From positions 463,141 through 527,140 of the forward strand of contig NZ_JAPCZF010000005.1 of the NCBI RefSeq assembly GCF_025938095.1: 64,000 nucleotides of DNA, written 5' to 3'. Position 1 is the stretch's first letter; each line of letters begins with the position of its first letter. This document shows, in pieces, positions 50,725 to 58,029 of this stretch. The position numbers and the translations under genes were made by a program. Source of the DNA: Novosphingobium sp. JCM 18896. Lineage in GTDB: Bacteria; Pseudomonadota; Alphaproteobacteria; Sphingomonadales; Sphingomonadaceae. Under the pieces are notes generated by a model, which searched no databases, was not told the DNA's origin, and saw only the letters and a program-made list of their open reading frames with translations.

Positions 50725-51986
50725 GCGAAACCGAAGAAATCCTGCGCATCGCCGCCAAGGGCGATGGCGTCACCGCGTCGGGGCGTTTTGCCTGGGGCGC
50801 GGCGCCGGGCGATCTGCTGCACGCCGACGGCACGCTCGAACGCGGTCCGCATCATATCGACCCTGCCTGCCGCCACTTCAGCCAGTGCGGCGGCTGCCAG
50901 CTCCAGCAGCTCGACGAAGAGAGCCTGACCGACTTCGTCGAGAAGCGCGTCTCCAACGCTTCGAGCAGCCAGGAACTCGGCGCCGAGCTGGTCGCGCCGC
51001 CGCATCTCTCGCCGCCGGGCACCCGCCGCCGTGCCTCGCTGCGTGCCGAGAGTTCGGGCGGGCGGATCGTCATCGGCTTCCGCGAAGCCAAGTCGCACCG
51101 GCTGGTCGAGCTGGCCGAATGCCCCGTCATGCTGCCCGAGCTCTTCGCGATTTTAGGACCCTTGCGCAAGTTGTTGATCCAGCTCGGGCAATCGGGTGGT
51201 CAGAGCAAGGGGCGCAACAAGAAGCCCGGCGGCAAGAACGCCATGCCGCGCATGGCCGCGGACATCGAGCTGGCCATGACCGAGCAGGGCGTCGACCTCG
51301 GCATCAAGGGGCTGACGGTCGAGGGGCTGCAGGCCAACGAACTGATGCTCGATTTCGCGCGCGATCATGGTCTCGCTCGGATGACGCTCGATCAGGGCTG
51401 GGGGCCGGAGACCTTGTGGGAGCCGGTACCGGTGACGGTCTCGCTCGGCGGTGTCAGCGTCGGTTTTCCGTCGGGCTCTTTCCTCCAAGCCACGCTCGAC
51501 GGCGAGCAGGCGCTTGTCGCCGCGGCGCGCGAGTGGCTGGAGGGTGCGGCCACCGTGGCCGACCTCTTCTCGGGTCTCGGCACGTTTGCCTTTGCTCTCG
51601 CCAAGCCTGAAACCAAGGTCCTCGCGGTCGAGGCTGCGCGCGACGCGCATCTGGCTTGCAAGGCGGCTGCAGGGCGGGCGGGCCTGCCGATCCACGCGCT
51701 GCATCGCGATCTGTTCCGCAATCCGCTGCAGGTCGAGGAACTCGACCGCTTCGACGCCGTGCTGCTCGATCCCCCGCGCGCCGGCGCGCGCGAGCAGGTC
51801 GAGCGGCTGGCCGACAGCCGGGTGCCGCGGATCGTCTACATCAGCTGCAACCCGTCGTCCTGGTCGCGCGACGCGGCGCTGCTGGTCGAGGCTGGCTGGC
51901 GGCTCGTCGAATTGCGTCCTGTCGGCCAGTTCCGCTGGTCGACCCACGTCGAACTGGCCAGCCTGTTCGTCAAAACAGGTTCATGA
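50721..51986 (+). CDS. TrmA/RlmD-type RNA (uracil-5-)methyltransferase with 4Fe-4S cluster
   Basis: SAM-dependent m5U methyltransferase acting on 23S rRNA or tRNA. 421 residues. N-terminal cluster cysteines C-R-H-F-S-Q-C-G-G-C and the later A-E-C-P-V-M. The SAM-binding motif is D-L-F-S-G-L-G-T-F-A, the D-P-P-R-A-G-A-R motif follows, and the catalytic cysteine is in Y-I-S-C-N-P. The N-terminal TRAM domain seems short. Whether it is RlmC-, RlmD- or TrmA-like cannot be settled by eye. Translationally coupled to the NAD(P)HX repair gene; its 3' end overlaps the convergent MAPEG gene by 17 bases. Confidence 0.9.
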   Translation: MSETEEILRIAAKGDGVTASGRFAWGAAPGDLLHADGTLERGPHHIDPACRHFSQCGGCQLQQLDEESLTDFVEKRVSNASSSQELGAELVAPPHLSPPGTRRRASLRAESSGGRIVIGFREAKSHRLVELAECPVMLPELFAILGPLRKLLIQLGQSGGQSKGRNKKPGGKNAMPRMAADIELAMTEQGVDLGIKGLTVEGLQANELMLDFARDHGLARMTLDQGWGPETLWEPVPVTVSLGGVSVGFPSGSFLQATLDGEQALVAAAREWLEGAATVADLFSGLGTFAFALAKPETKVLAVEAARDAHLACKAAAGRAGLPIHALHRDLFRNPLQVEELDRFDAVLLDPPRAGAREQVERLADSRVPRIVYISCNPSSWSRDAALLVEAGWRLVELRPVGQFRWSTHVELASLFVKTGS

Positions 51987-52398
51987 TCGCCAGCGCGACG
52001 AGCGCCATCAGCACGAAGCTCGACAGCGCGAAGACGAGGAAGCGCAGCTTGACCTTGTTGATCAGCACCTGGATCAGCGAGTGGATCACGCGCAGCGCGA
52101 CATAGGCCCAGGCCAGTTGCAGCGCGAGGCCATCGCCCTTGCCGATGATGGCGAGCGTGATCGCCACCGCATAGAAGACCGTAGGGGCTTCGTGCAGGTG
52201 ATTGTAATTATGCGCTTTCCACTGGACTTGTGGTGGCAGGATCTGATCGAGGCCCTTGGTCGTATCGTGGACCAGATCGTCGGGATCGACCTTGGCCGCG
52301 CTCAGCGCCGGGATGCGGGTGCCATAGAGCCAGAACCACATCACCATGGTCCAGGCCGCCAGCGCGACCACGGGTTGCAGGATCGTCATGCCGACCAT
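51970..52398 (-). CDS. MAPEG family membrane protein
   Basis: A 142-residue protein with four membrane segments. The conserved loop W-K-A-H-N-Y-N-H-L-H-E-A-P-T-V-F-Y-A corresponds to the MAPEG (eicosanoid/glutathione metabolism membrane protein) signature with E, P and a preceding N. Bacterial members may have glutathione-transferase or peroxidase activity; function here is unknown. ATG at 52398 with GGAGGAG eight bases upstream. 3' overlap of 17 bases with the RNA methyltransferase gene. Confidence 0.85.
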   Translation of the reverse strand: MVGMTILQPVVALAAWTMVMWFWLYGTRIPALSAAKVDPDDLVHDTTKGLDQILPPQVQWKAHNYNHLHEAPTVFYAVAITLAIIGKGDGLALQLAWAYVALRVIHSLIQVLINKVKLRFLVFALSSFVLMALVALAIMNLF

Positions 52399-52451
52399 TC
52401 CGTCTTCTCCTCCAGTCCTCTGGCGGAGACTGTTCGGCGGGCGGCGTGAAG

Positions 52452-53099
52452 TCAAATCCCGCGGGTCAGGGTGACCTGCTGGAAATAGCCGAGCGGGCCG
52501 CGCTGCGCATGGCATGACATCCCGCGCTGCGCGGCGATGTCCTGCGCCGCCGCGATCAGATCGAGCCGCGGCGTGACGTGGAACGCCGCGAGCCAGGCGC
52601 GCAGACCCTTGCGCAGCGGTGCGGGCAGCCCCGCGAGATCGCCAAAATCGACGACGTGGAGTGATCCGCCCGGTGCCAGCACCGCAGCGCCCTGGTCGAG
52701 CGCGGCGCGCCAGTCGGGGATCATCGACAGCGCATAGGACAGGATCGTGCGGTCGATCTCGGCGCGGCCGAACAGGGCCTGCGAGCAGAACGCCGTGGCG
52801 TCACCCTGCGCGAGCAGCGCCGAGCCGCCGAGCGTAGCGCGGGCGGACTTGAGCATCTCGCTCGACAGGTCGAGCCCGTGGAGGACCGCACCCGGCCACT
52901 TTTTCGCCACCTGCGCGAGGTTGCGCCCCGTGCCGCAACCGATCTCGAGCACCGCCTGGCCTGGCCGGGCATCGAGCCCGGCGATCAGCCGGTCGCGGCC
53001 GAACAGGTAGTATTTGCGCGTCAGGTCGTAGACGTGGCGCTGGCCGCGATAGACCGAGTCCATCAGCGCGGCGTGATCGCGGGCGAGGCTGGCCGCCAT
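52452..53099 (-). CDS. btaB: Diacylglyceryl-homoserine N-methyltransferase (betaine lipid synthesis)
   Basis: Predicted to add three methyl groups to diacylglyceryl-homoserine, giving the betaine lipid DGTS. A 215-residue class I SAM methyltransferase with V-L-E-I-G-C-G-T-G-R-N-L, acidic H-G-L-D-L-S-S-E-M-L and later P-G-G-S-L-H-V-V-D-F. On its own it reads as a UbiE-like enzyme. The assignment rests on its ATGA overlap with btaA immediately upstream, the arrangement and size (about 210 residues) known from Rhodobacter. R-H-V-Y-D-L-T-R-K-Y-Y-L-F-G-R at the N-terminus fits BtaB. Confidence 0.85.
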   Translation of the reverse strand: MAASLARDHAALMDSVYRGQRHVYDLTRKYYLFGRDRLIAGLDARPGQAVLEIGCGTGRNLAQVAKKWPGAVLHGLDLSSEMLKSARATLGGSALLAQGDATAFCSQALFGRAEIDRTILSYALSMIPDWRAALDQGAAVLAPGGSLHVVDFGDLAGLPAPLRKGLRAWLAAFHVTPRLDLIAAAQDIAAQRGMSCHAQRGPLGYFQQVTLTRGI

Positions 53100-54325
53100 C
53101 AGCGCAGCACGTAGAGGTGGACGCCGCCGTAGATCGACGAGCGATCGGCCTCGGTCGCCGCGCGCGATTCCGCCTCGGCGTAATGCCACTGCGACAGGAC
53201 TGCATCGGATACGCGACCGGGCAGCAGGCTCGGCTCGGCGGCGGTGCGGAACAGCACGCGCGCTTCGGGGCGCGCCGTGCGGGTGATCTCGCGCCACAGG
53301 CGCGTCAGCGTGGCGTCGTCCATCCAGTCCTGCGCGTCGAGCAGGATGTAGCGGTCGAGGCTCGCCGCGGGCTGGGCGGCGAGGTGGTCGATGAAATTGA
53401 CCTGACGCACGTCGAGGCGATCGATCCGCTGGCGCACGACATCGTAGTTCGCCTGGTGCAAGTAGGGCGGCAGCGAATGCTCGGGCTCGCGGCCATAGCC
53501 GCGGCCGAAGGCCTGCCAGGCGAAGTAATTGTCGTTGACCGGGAAGCCGCAGGCGAGCTTTTCCAGCCGCTTGCGCAGGACGTCGGCCATGCGGTCGTCG
53601 CCGGCGAGCGCGGTGTATTGCGCAGGCGGGATGCCGAGCCCGAACAGCGAGGCGGGGCGGTCGGTCAGCCAGCGGACGAAGCGGCGGTCGAAGATCGGAG
53701 CGAACTTCTCTTCGAAGACGCGGCGCTGGTCCTCGATCGTCTCGGCCTCGAGGATCTCGCGCGGGTCGATCTTGTATATCTTGGCAAGAAAGTGCGCCAG
53801 GCCAATGAAATTACCCAGCAATCCACGCTTGTAGATGCCGTTGGCGAAGCCGCCGATGCGCTTGCGGCCGACGAGGTCGCGGCCTTCCCAATAGCGCTGG
53901 GTTGCGGCATCGAGCTGCGGGGCGAGCAGGCGGCGATAGGTCTCGACGTTCTCGGGATGGTCGGCTTCAGCACAGAAGCGGCGCAGCGCGTCGTAGTCGG
54001 GCAGGTGGCGGACCGCGGCGATCTTGAGCCGGCCCAGCGCGAGGTGGGCGGCGTTGAGATCGACCGCGGTAATCCGTTCGGGATCTGCGGTGAGGTAGGA
54101 CAGCGCGTTGCACGAGCCGCTGGCGATGGTGACGATCCGGCTGTCGGGCCGGATCTGCAGCGCCTTCATGTCGACCACGGGATCTTCCCAGATCTGGGCA
54201 TAGACCAGGCCCTTGAACGCGAAAGCGAAAGCCTTGTCGAGCAGCTTGCCGCCGGGATTGGCGTCGTGGCGGACGACCGCCTGGGTGACGAGCCCGGTGT
54301 TGGGGGCCTTGGCGGGTTTCGGCAT
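53099..54325 (-). CDS. btaA: S-adenosylmethionine:diacylglycerol 3-amino-3-carboxypropyltransferase
   Basis: Transfers the aminocarboxypropyl group of S-adenosylmethionine to diacylglycerol, the first step of betaine lipid (DGTS) synthesis at the inner membrane. 408 residues, close to Rhodobacter BtaA (DUF3419). Landmarks are V-Y-A-Q-I-W-E-D-P, the SAM loop I-A-S-G-S-C-N-A-L-S-Y-L followed by A-V-D-L-N-A-A-H-L-A-L, F-G-L-G-I-P-P-A-Q-Y and the late D-A-Q-D-W-M. The ATG at 54325 follows GAGGTGTCCGACC. A Pho-box-like element lies 52 bases upstream, suggesting induction by phosphate starvation. Confidence 0.93.
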   Translation of the reverse strand: MPKPAKAPNTGLVTQAVVRHDANPGGKLLDKAFAFAFKGLVYAQIWEDPVVDMKALQIRPDSRIVTIASGSCNALSYLTADPERITAVDLNAAHLALGRLKIAAVRHLPDYDALRRFCAEADHPENVETYRRLLAPQLDAATQRYWEGRDLVGRKRIGGFANGIYKRGLLGNFIGLAHFLAKIYKIDPREILEAETIEDQRRVFEEKFAPIFDRRFVRWLTDRPASLFGLGIPPAQYTALAGDDRMADVLRKRLEKLACGFPVNDNYFAWQAFGRGYGREPEHSLPPYLHQANYDVVRQRIDRLDVRQVNFIDHLAAQPAASLDRYILLDAQDWMDDATLTRLWREITRTARPEARVLFRTAAEPSLLPGRVSDAVLSQWHYAEAESRAATEADRSSIYGGVHLYVLR

Positions 54326-54376
54326 GGTCGGACACCTCGAATCGCGTGTGCGGTGCCGCTCAATTGCGCTTGGCGC

Positions 54377-54394
54377 ATGACCGTTCGGTGACGG
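54377..54394 (-). promoter_or_regulatory. Candidate Pho box upstream of btaA
   Basis: On the minus strand the sequence reads CCGTCAC-CGAA-CGGTCAT: two 7-base units spaced by 4, each close to the PhoB consensus CTGTCAT (five and six of seven). The 11-base periodicity and a position 52 bases upstream of the btaA start are as expected for a PhoB site. A weak -10-like CAATTG follows 10 bases downstream. No regulator binding can be shown from sequence alone. Confidence 0.5.
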
Positions 54395-54467
54395 TGTTGA
54401 GATGTCATGGAACGGGCCTATATGCGCCTGTCTGGCCCTGGTTCCATCGGGCCGAAGGAGATGCGCT

Positions 54468-55679
54468 TTGAGCAAGGTTCTGGTTATCGGCGCGGGCGGC
54501 GTCGGTTCGGTCGCGGTCCACAAGATGGCGATGAATCCGCAAATTTTCTCGGACGTGCATCTCGCCAGCCGGACGAAGTCGAAGTGCGACGCGATAGCCG
54601 AATCGGTCAAGCAGCGCACCGGCCAGGCGGTCAGCACCTATGCGATCGATGCCGAGGACGTGCCCGCGCTGACCGCGCTGATCCAGCAGATCGGCCCCAA
54701 GCTCGTCGTCAACCTGGCGCTGCCCTACCAGGACCTGACGATCATGGACGCCTGCCTCGCCGCCGGCGTCGACTACATGGACACGGCGAACTACGAGCCC
54801 AAGGACGTCGCCAAGTTCGAATACCACTGGCAGTGGGCCTATCAGGACCGCTTCAAGGAAAAGGGCCTGATGGCGCTGCTCGGCTCGGGTTTCGATCCGG
54901 GCGTGACCTCGGTCTTCGCGATGTGGCTGAAGAAGCACAAGCTCAAGACCATCCGCACACTCGACATCCTCGACTGCAACGGCGGCGATCACGGCCAGGC
55001 CTTCGCGACCAATTTCAATCCCGAGATCAACATCCGCGAAGTCACCGCGCCGGCGCGTCACTGGGCGAAGGGCGAGTGGGTCGAGACCCCGGCGATGACG
55101 ATCCGCCAGAACTTCGACTTCGACGCCGTTGGCCCGAAGAACATGTACCTGATGTACCACGAGGAGCTCGAAAGCCTCGCCAAGTTCATCCCCGAGCTCG
55201 AGCGCGGCCGCTTCTGGATGACCTTCGGCGACGCCTATATCCAGCACCTGACCGTGTTGCAGAACGTGGGCATGACGCGGATCGACCCGGTGATCTACAA
55301 CGGCCAGGAGATCATCCCGCTGCAGTTCCTCAAGGCGGTCCTGCCCGAGCCGGCCTCGCTCGGCCCGACGACCCAGGGCAAGACCAACATCGGCGACATC
55401 GCGACCGGTGAATCGCTCGACGGTTCGGGCGACAAGACCTTCTATATCTACAATATTTGCGATCACGAGGACGCCTATCACGAGACCGGCAACCAGGCGG
55501 TGTCCTACACCACCGGCGTGCCGGCGATGATCGGCGCGGCGATGATGCTGACCGGCGCCTGGAAGGGCGAGGGCGTGTTCAACATGGAGCAGTTCGATCC
55601 CGATCCCTTCATGGACATGCTCAACCAGCATGGCCTGCCCTGGCAGGTGAAGGAACTGGCGGGGCCGCTGCAGTTCTGA
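54468..55679 (+). CDS. Carboxy(nor)spermidine dehydrogenase, saccharopine dehydrogenase family
   Basis: Predicted NADPH-dependent condensation of aspartate semialdehyde with putrescine (or diaminopropane) to carboxyspermidine. The 403-residue protein begins V-L-V-I-G-A-G-G-V-G-S-V and carries the family blocks N-L-A-L-P-Y-Q-D, M-D-T-A-N-Y-E-P, L-G-S-G-F-D-P-G-V-T and C-N-G-G-D-H. The matching decarboxylase nspC lies three genes on. Homospermidine synthases are related but longer. The start is a TTG at 54468, six bases after AAGGAG. It is divergent from btaA. Confidence 0.88.
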   Translation: MSKVLVIGAGGVGSVAVHKMAMNPQIFSDVHLASRTKSKCDAIAESVKQRTGQAVSTYAIDAEDVPALTALIQQIGPKLVVNLALPYQDLTIMDACLAAGVDYMDTANYEPKDVAKFEYHWQWAYQDRFKEKGLMALLGSGFDPGVTSVFAMWLKKHKLKTIRTLDILDCNGGDHGQAFATNFNPEINIREVTAPARHWAKGEWVETPAMTIRQNFDFDAVGPKNMYLMYHEELESLAKFIPELERGRFWMTFGDAYIQHLTVLQNVGMTRIDPVIYNGQEIIPLQFLKAVLPEPASLGPTTQGKTNIGDIATGESLDGSGDKTFYIYNICDHEDAYHETGNQAVSYTTGVPAMIGAAMMLTGAWKGEGVFNMEQFDPDPFMDMLNQHGLPWQVKELAGPLQF

Positions 55680-55698
55680 CGAAGGAGGCTCGCCCGCC

Positions 55699-56082
55699 GT
55701 GTTCAAGCCGAACGGCTATCCCGCGCTCTCGCCCTATGTGATCCTCCAGGATCCCGAGGCCACGCTCGCCTTCGCCGAGGCAGCGCTCGGGGGCGAGCTG
55801 CTGCGGCGGGTCGAGGATGAGACGGGGCGGATCCGCCACGCCGAGATCCGCGTCGGTGAGGTCGTGCTGATGATCGGCGGCGCCCTGGCCGACTGGCCGG
55901 CGCAGGAGGCTCATCTGCACCTCTACGTGGCCGACGTCGACGCGACCTATGCGCGCGCGCTCGCACTGGGCGCGACGGTGGTGCAGGCGCCCGAGACGAA
56001 GGACGATGCCGACCGCCGCGGCGGCTTCCGCGATCCCGGCGGCGTCACCTGGTGGGTGGCGACGCAGGTCGATCCCGACTGA
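55699..56082 (+). CDS. VOC (glyoxalase-like) family protein
   Basis: A 127-residue protein of the vicinal oxygen chelate fold, PhnB-like in length. A-L-G-G-E-L-L-R-R-V, V-L-M-I-G-G-A and the C-terminal F-R-D-P-G-G-V-T-W-W-V-A are typical. Metal-binding residues are not obvious enough to say it is an enzyme. GTG start with AAGGAGG 10 bases upstream. It is inserted between the two polyamine genes, and its stop overlaps the next start (TGATG). Confidence 0.82.
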   Translation: MFKPNGYPALSPYVILQDPEATLAFAEAALGGELLRRVEDETGRIRHAEIRVGEVVLMIGGALADWPAQEAHLHLYVADVDATYARALALGATVVQAPETKDDADRRGGFRDPGGVTWWVATQVDPD

Positions 56083-56687
56083 TGGCGGCGAGGGTCGACT
56101 TCTGGTTCGATTTCGCTTCGACCTATTCGCATCTGTCGGCGTACCGGATCGGGCGTGAGGCGGCGGCGCGTGGCGTTACGGTGCGCTGGCGGCCGTTCCT
56201 GCTCGGACCGATCTTCGCGGCGCAGGGTTGGACTGACTCGCCGTTCAATCTGCAGCCTGTGAAGGGCCGCTACATGTGGCGCGACATGGCGCGGCGGGCC
56301 GAGCGCTTCCGCGTTCCGTTCCGCGGCCCCGATGCCGCCGAGCAGTTCCCGCGGCGTAGCCTGCTGGCGGCGCGCGTGGCGCTGGCCGTGCTCGACGAGC
56401 CCTGGGGCGAAGACTTCTGCCGCGCGGTGTTCGCGGCCGAATTCGCCGACTGGCAGGACATCGCCGATCCCGTGGTGATCGACGCCTGCCTGGCGCGGGC
56501 GCGCGGCAGCACGGAGGGCTTTGCCGCCGCCGAGGTCGGCGATGCGCAGAAGGCGGCCTTGCGCGCGAACGGCGAGGAAGCCGTGGCGCTGGGCCTGTTC
56601 GGTGCGCCGAGCTTCGTGGTCGGCGACGAGATTTTCTGGGGCGACGATCGCCTCGAGGACGCCCTCGACTGGGCAGTGAAGGACTAG
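56082..56687 (+). CDS. DsbA-family protein, 2-hydroxychromene-2-carboxylate isomerase-like
   Basis: A 201-residue thioredoxin-fold protein of the kappa-class GST / HCCA isomerase group. F-W-F-D-F-A-S-T-Y-S-H-L-S replaces the redox C-x-x-C by S-T-Y-S, with the serine expected to activate glutathione. R-P-F-L-L-G-P-I-F and G-L-F-G-A-P-S-F-V-V-G-D-E-I-F-W-G are standard. HCCA isomerase acts in naphthalene degradation, but no such genes are near, so the substrate here is unknown. Overlaps the VOC gene and precedes nspC by 3 bases. Confidence 0.87.
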   Translation: MAARVDFWFDFASTYSHLSAYRIGREAAARGVTVRWRPFLLGPIFAAQGWTDSPFNLQPVKGRYMWRDMARRAERFRVPFRGPDAAEQFPRRSLLAARVALAVLDEPWGEDFCRAVFAAEFADWQDIADPVVIDACLARARGSTEGFAAAEVGDAQKAALRANGEEAVALGLFGAPSFVVGDEIFWGDDRLEDALDWAVKD

Positions 56688-56690
56688 ACG

Positions 56691-57887
56691 ATGGAAACCA
56701 GAGCCGGCGATCCGGGCGCTTTCGCGCAGTTCGACCTTCAGCGGGTCGACAGCCCCTCCTTCGTGGTCGACGCGGCGCGGCTGCGCCAGAACCTGCGCAT
56801 TCTCGCCGAGGTCCGCGATGCAGCCGGGATCAAGATGCTCTCGGCGCTCAAGGCCTTCTCGATGTGGAGCGTGGCGCCGCTGATCGGCGAATACCTCGAC
56901 GGCGTATGCACCTCCGGCCTCTGGGAAGCGCGGCTCGCGGGCGAGTTCTACGACGGCGAGATCGCCACCTATTGCGCGGCCTACAAGCCCGAGGACCTGC
57001 CCGAGATCTGCCGCCTGTCGGACCACCTGATCTTCAACTCGCCGGGCCAGATCGAGCGCTTCTGGCCGATTATCGAGGCCGCGCGCGCGCGTGGCGATCA
57101 CTTCGATATCGGTTTACGAATCAATCCCTTGCATGCCGAAGGTGAGGTTCCACGTTACGATCCCTGCGCGCCGCGCTCGCGGCTCGGCTTCCCGATCGAC
57201 CAGTTGACCGAAGATCACATCGCCATGGTCGACGGCATCCACATGCACACCTTGTGCGAGCAGGACTTCGAACCGCTCCAGCGCACCTGGGACAAGGTCT
57301 TCGACTTCCTCGAACCGCACTTCGGCGAGTTCAAGTGGCTCAACCTCGGCGGCGGCCACCACATCACACGCGCCGACTACCAGCGCGAGGAACTCGTCGG
57401 CTTCCTGCGCGACATGGCCGAGGACACCGGCGCCGAGATCTACATGGAGCCGGGCGAGGCCGTGGCTCTCGACGCGGGCATCCTCGTCGGCACCGTGCTC
57501 GACACGCATTGGAACGGCATGGATCTGGCGATCACCGACGTCTCGGCGACCTGTCACATGCCCGACGTGATCGAGGCGCCCTATCGTCCGGCCATGCTCG
57601 GCGAGCTTCCGATCGACCGCGACGTCGACGAGGCTCCTGAAGGCGTGACGCGGCTCGGCGGCCCCTCGTGCCTCGCGGGCGACGTCATCGGCGACTATGC
57701 GCTGCCGGTTCCGGCCGAGCCCGGCGCGCGCTTCGCCTTCCTCGACCAGGCGCACTATTCGATGGTCAAGACCACGACCTTCAACGGCGTGCCGCTGCCC
57801 TCGATCTGGCTGTGGGACAGCGAGACCGACGATCTCGAACAGGTCCGTCGTTTCGACTACGAGGATTTCCGCGGGCGTCTGAGCTGA
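56691..57887 (+). CDS. nspC: Carboxynorspermidine/carboxyspermidine decarboxylase
   Basis: PLP-dependent decarboxylase releasing spermidine (or norspermidine) from the carboxylated intermediate. 398 residues of the alanine racemase-fold family. The PLP lysine is K54 in L-S-A-L-K-A-F-S. Other landmarks are H-T-L-C-E-Q-D, N-L-G-G-G-H-H, E-P-G-E-A-V and G-P-S-C-L-A-G-D-V-I-G-D-Y. Last gene of the operon that begins with the matching dehydrogenase at 54468; the two are separated by the VOC and isomerase genes. A repeat begins seven bases after the stop. Confidence 0.93.
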   Translation: METRAGDPGAFAQFDLQRVDSPSFVVDAARLRQNLRILAEVRDAAGIKMLSALKAFSMWSVAPLIGEYLDGVCTSGLWEARLAGEFYDGEIATYCAAYKPEDLPEICRLSDHLIFNSPGQIERFWPIIEAARARGDHFDIGLRINPLHAEGEVPRYDPCAPRSRLGFPIDQLTEDHIAMVDGIHMHTLCEQDFEPLQRTWDKVFDFLEPHFGEFKWLNLGGGHHITRADYQREELVGFLRDMAEDTGAEIYMEPGEAVALDAGILVGTVLDTHWNGMDLAITDVSATCHMPDVIEAPYRPAMLGELPIDRDVDEAPEGVTRLGGPSCLAGDVIGDYALPVPAEPGARFAFLDQAHYSMVKTTTFNGVPLPSIWLWDSETDDLEQVRRFDYEDFRGRLS

Positions 57888-57893
57888 GTCACA

Positions 57894-58021
57894 GATCCTC
57901 CCCTGCAAGGGGAGGTGGCAGGCGCGCAGCGTCTGACGGAGGGGTGTCCCCCTCTCGATAGCAGGACACCCCTCCACCACCAGCTACGCTGGCGGTCCCC
58001 CTCCCCTTGCAGGGGAGGATC
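57894..58021. repeat. Intergenic inverted repeat (GGGGAGGA family) between convergent genes
   Basis: Ends GATCCTCCCCTGCAAGGGGA and TCCCCTTGCAGGGGAGGATC are exact mirrors. Inner mirrored blocks GGAGGGGTGTCC and GGACACCCCTCC surround a short core (CCCTCTCGATAGCA). It fills the gap between nspC and the stop of the convergent DUF3137 gene. Confidence 0.9.
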
Positions 58022-58029
58022 TAGGCGGG

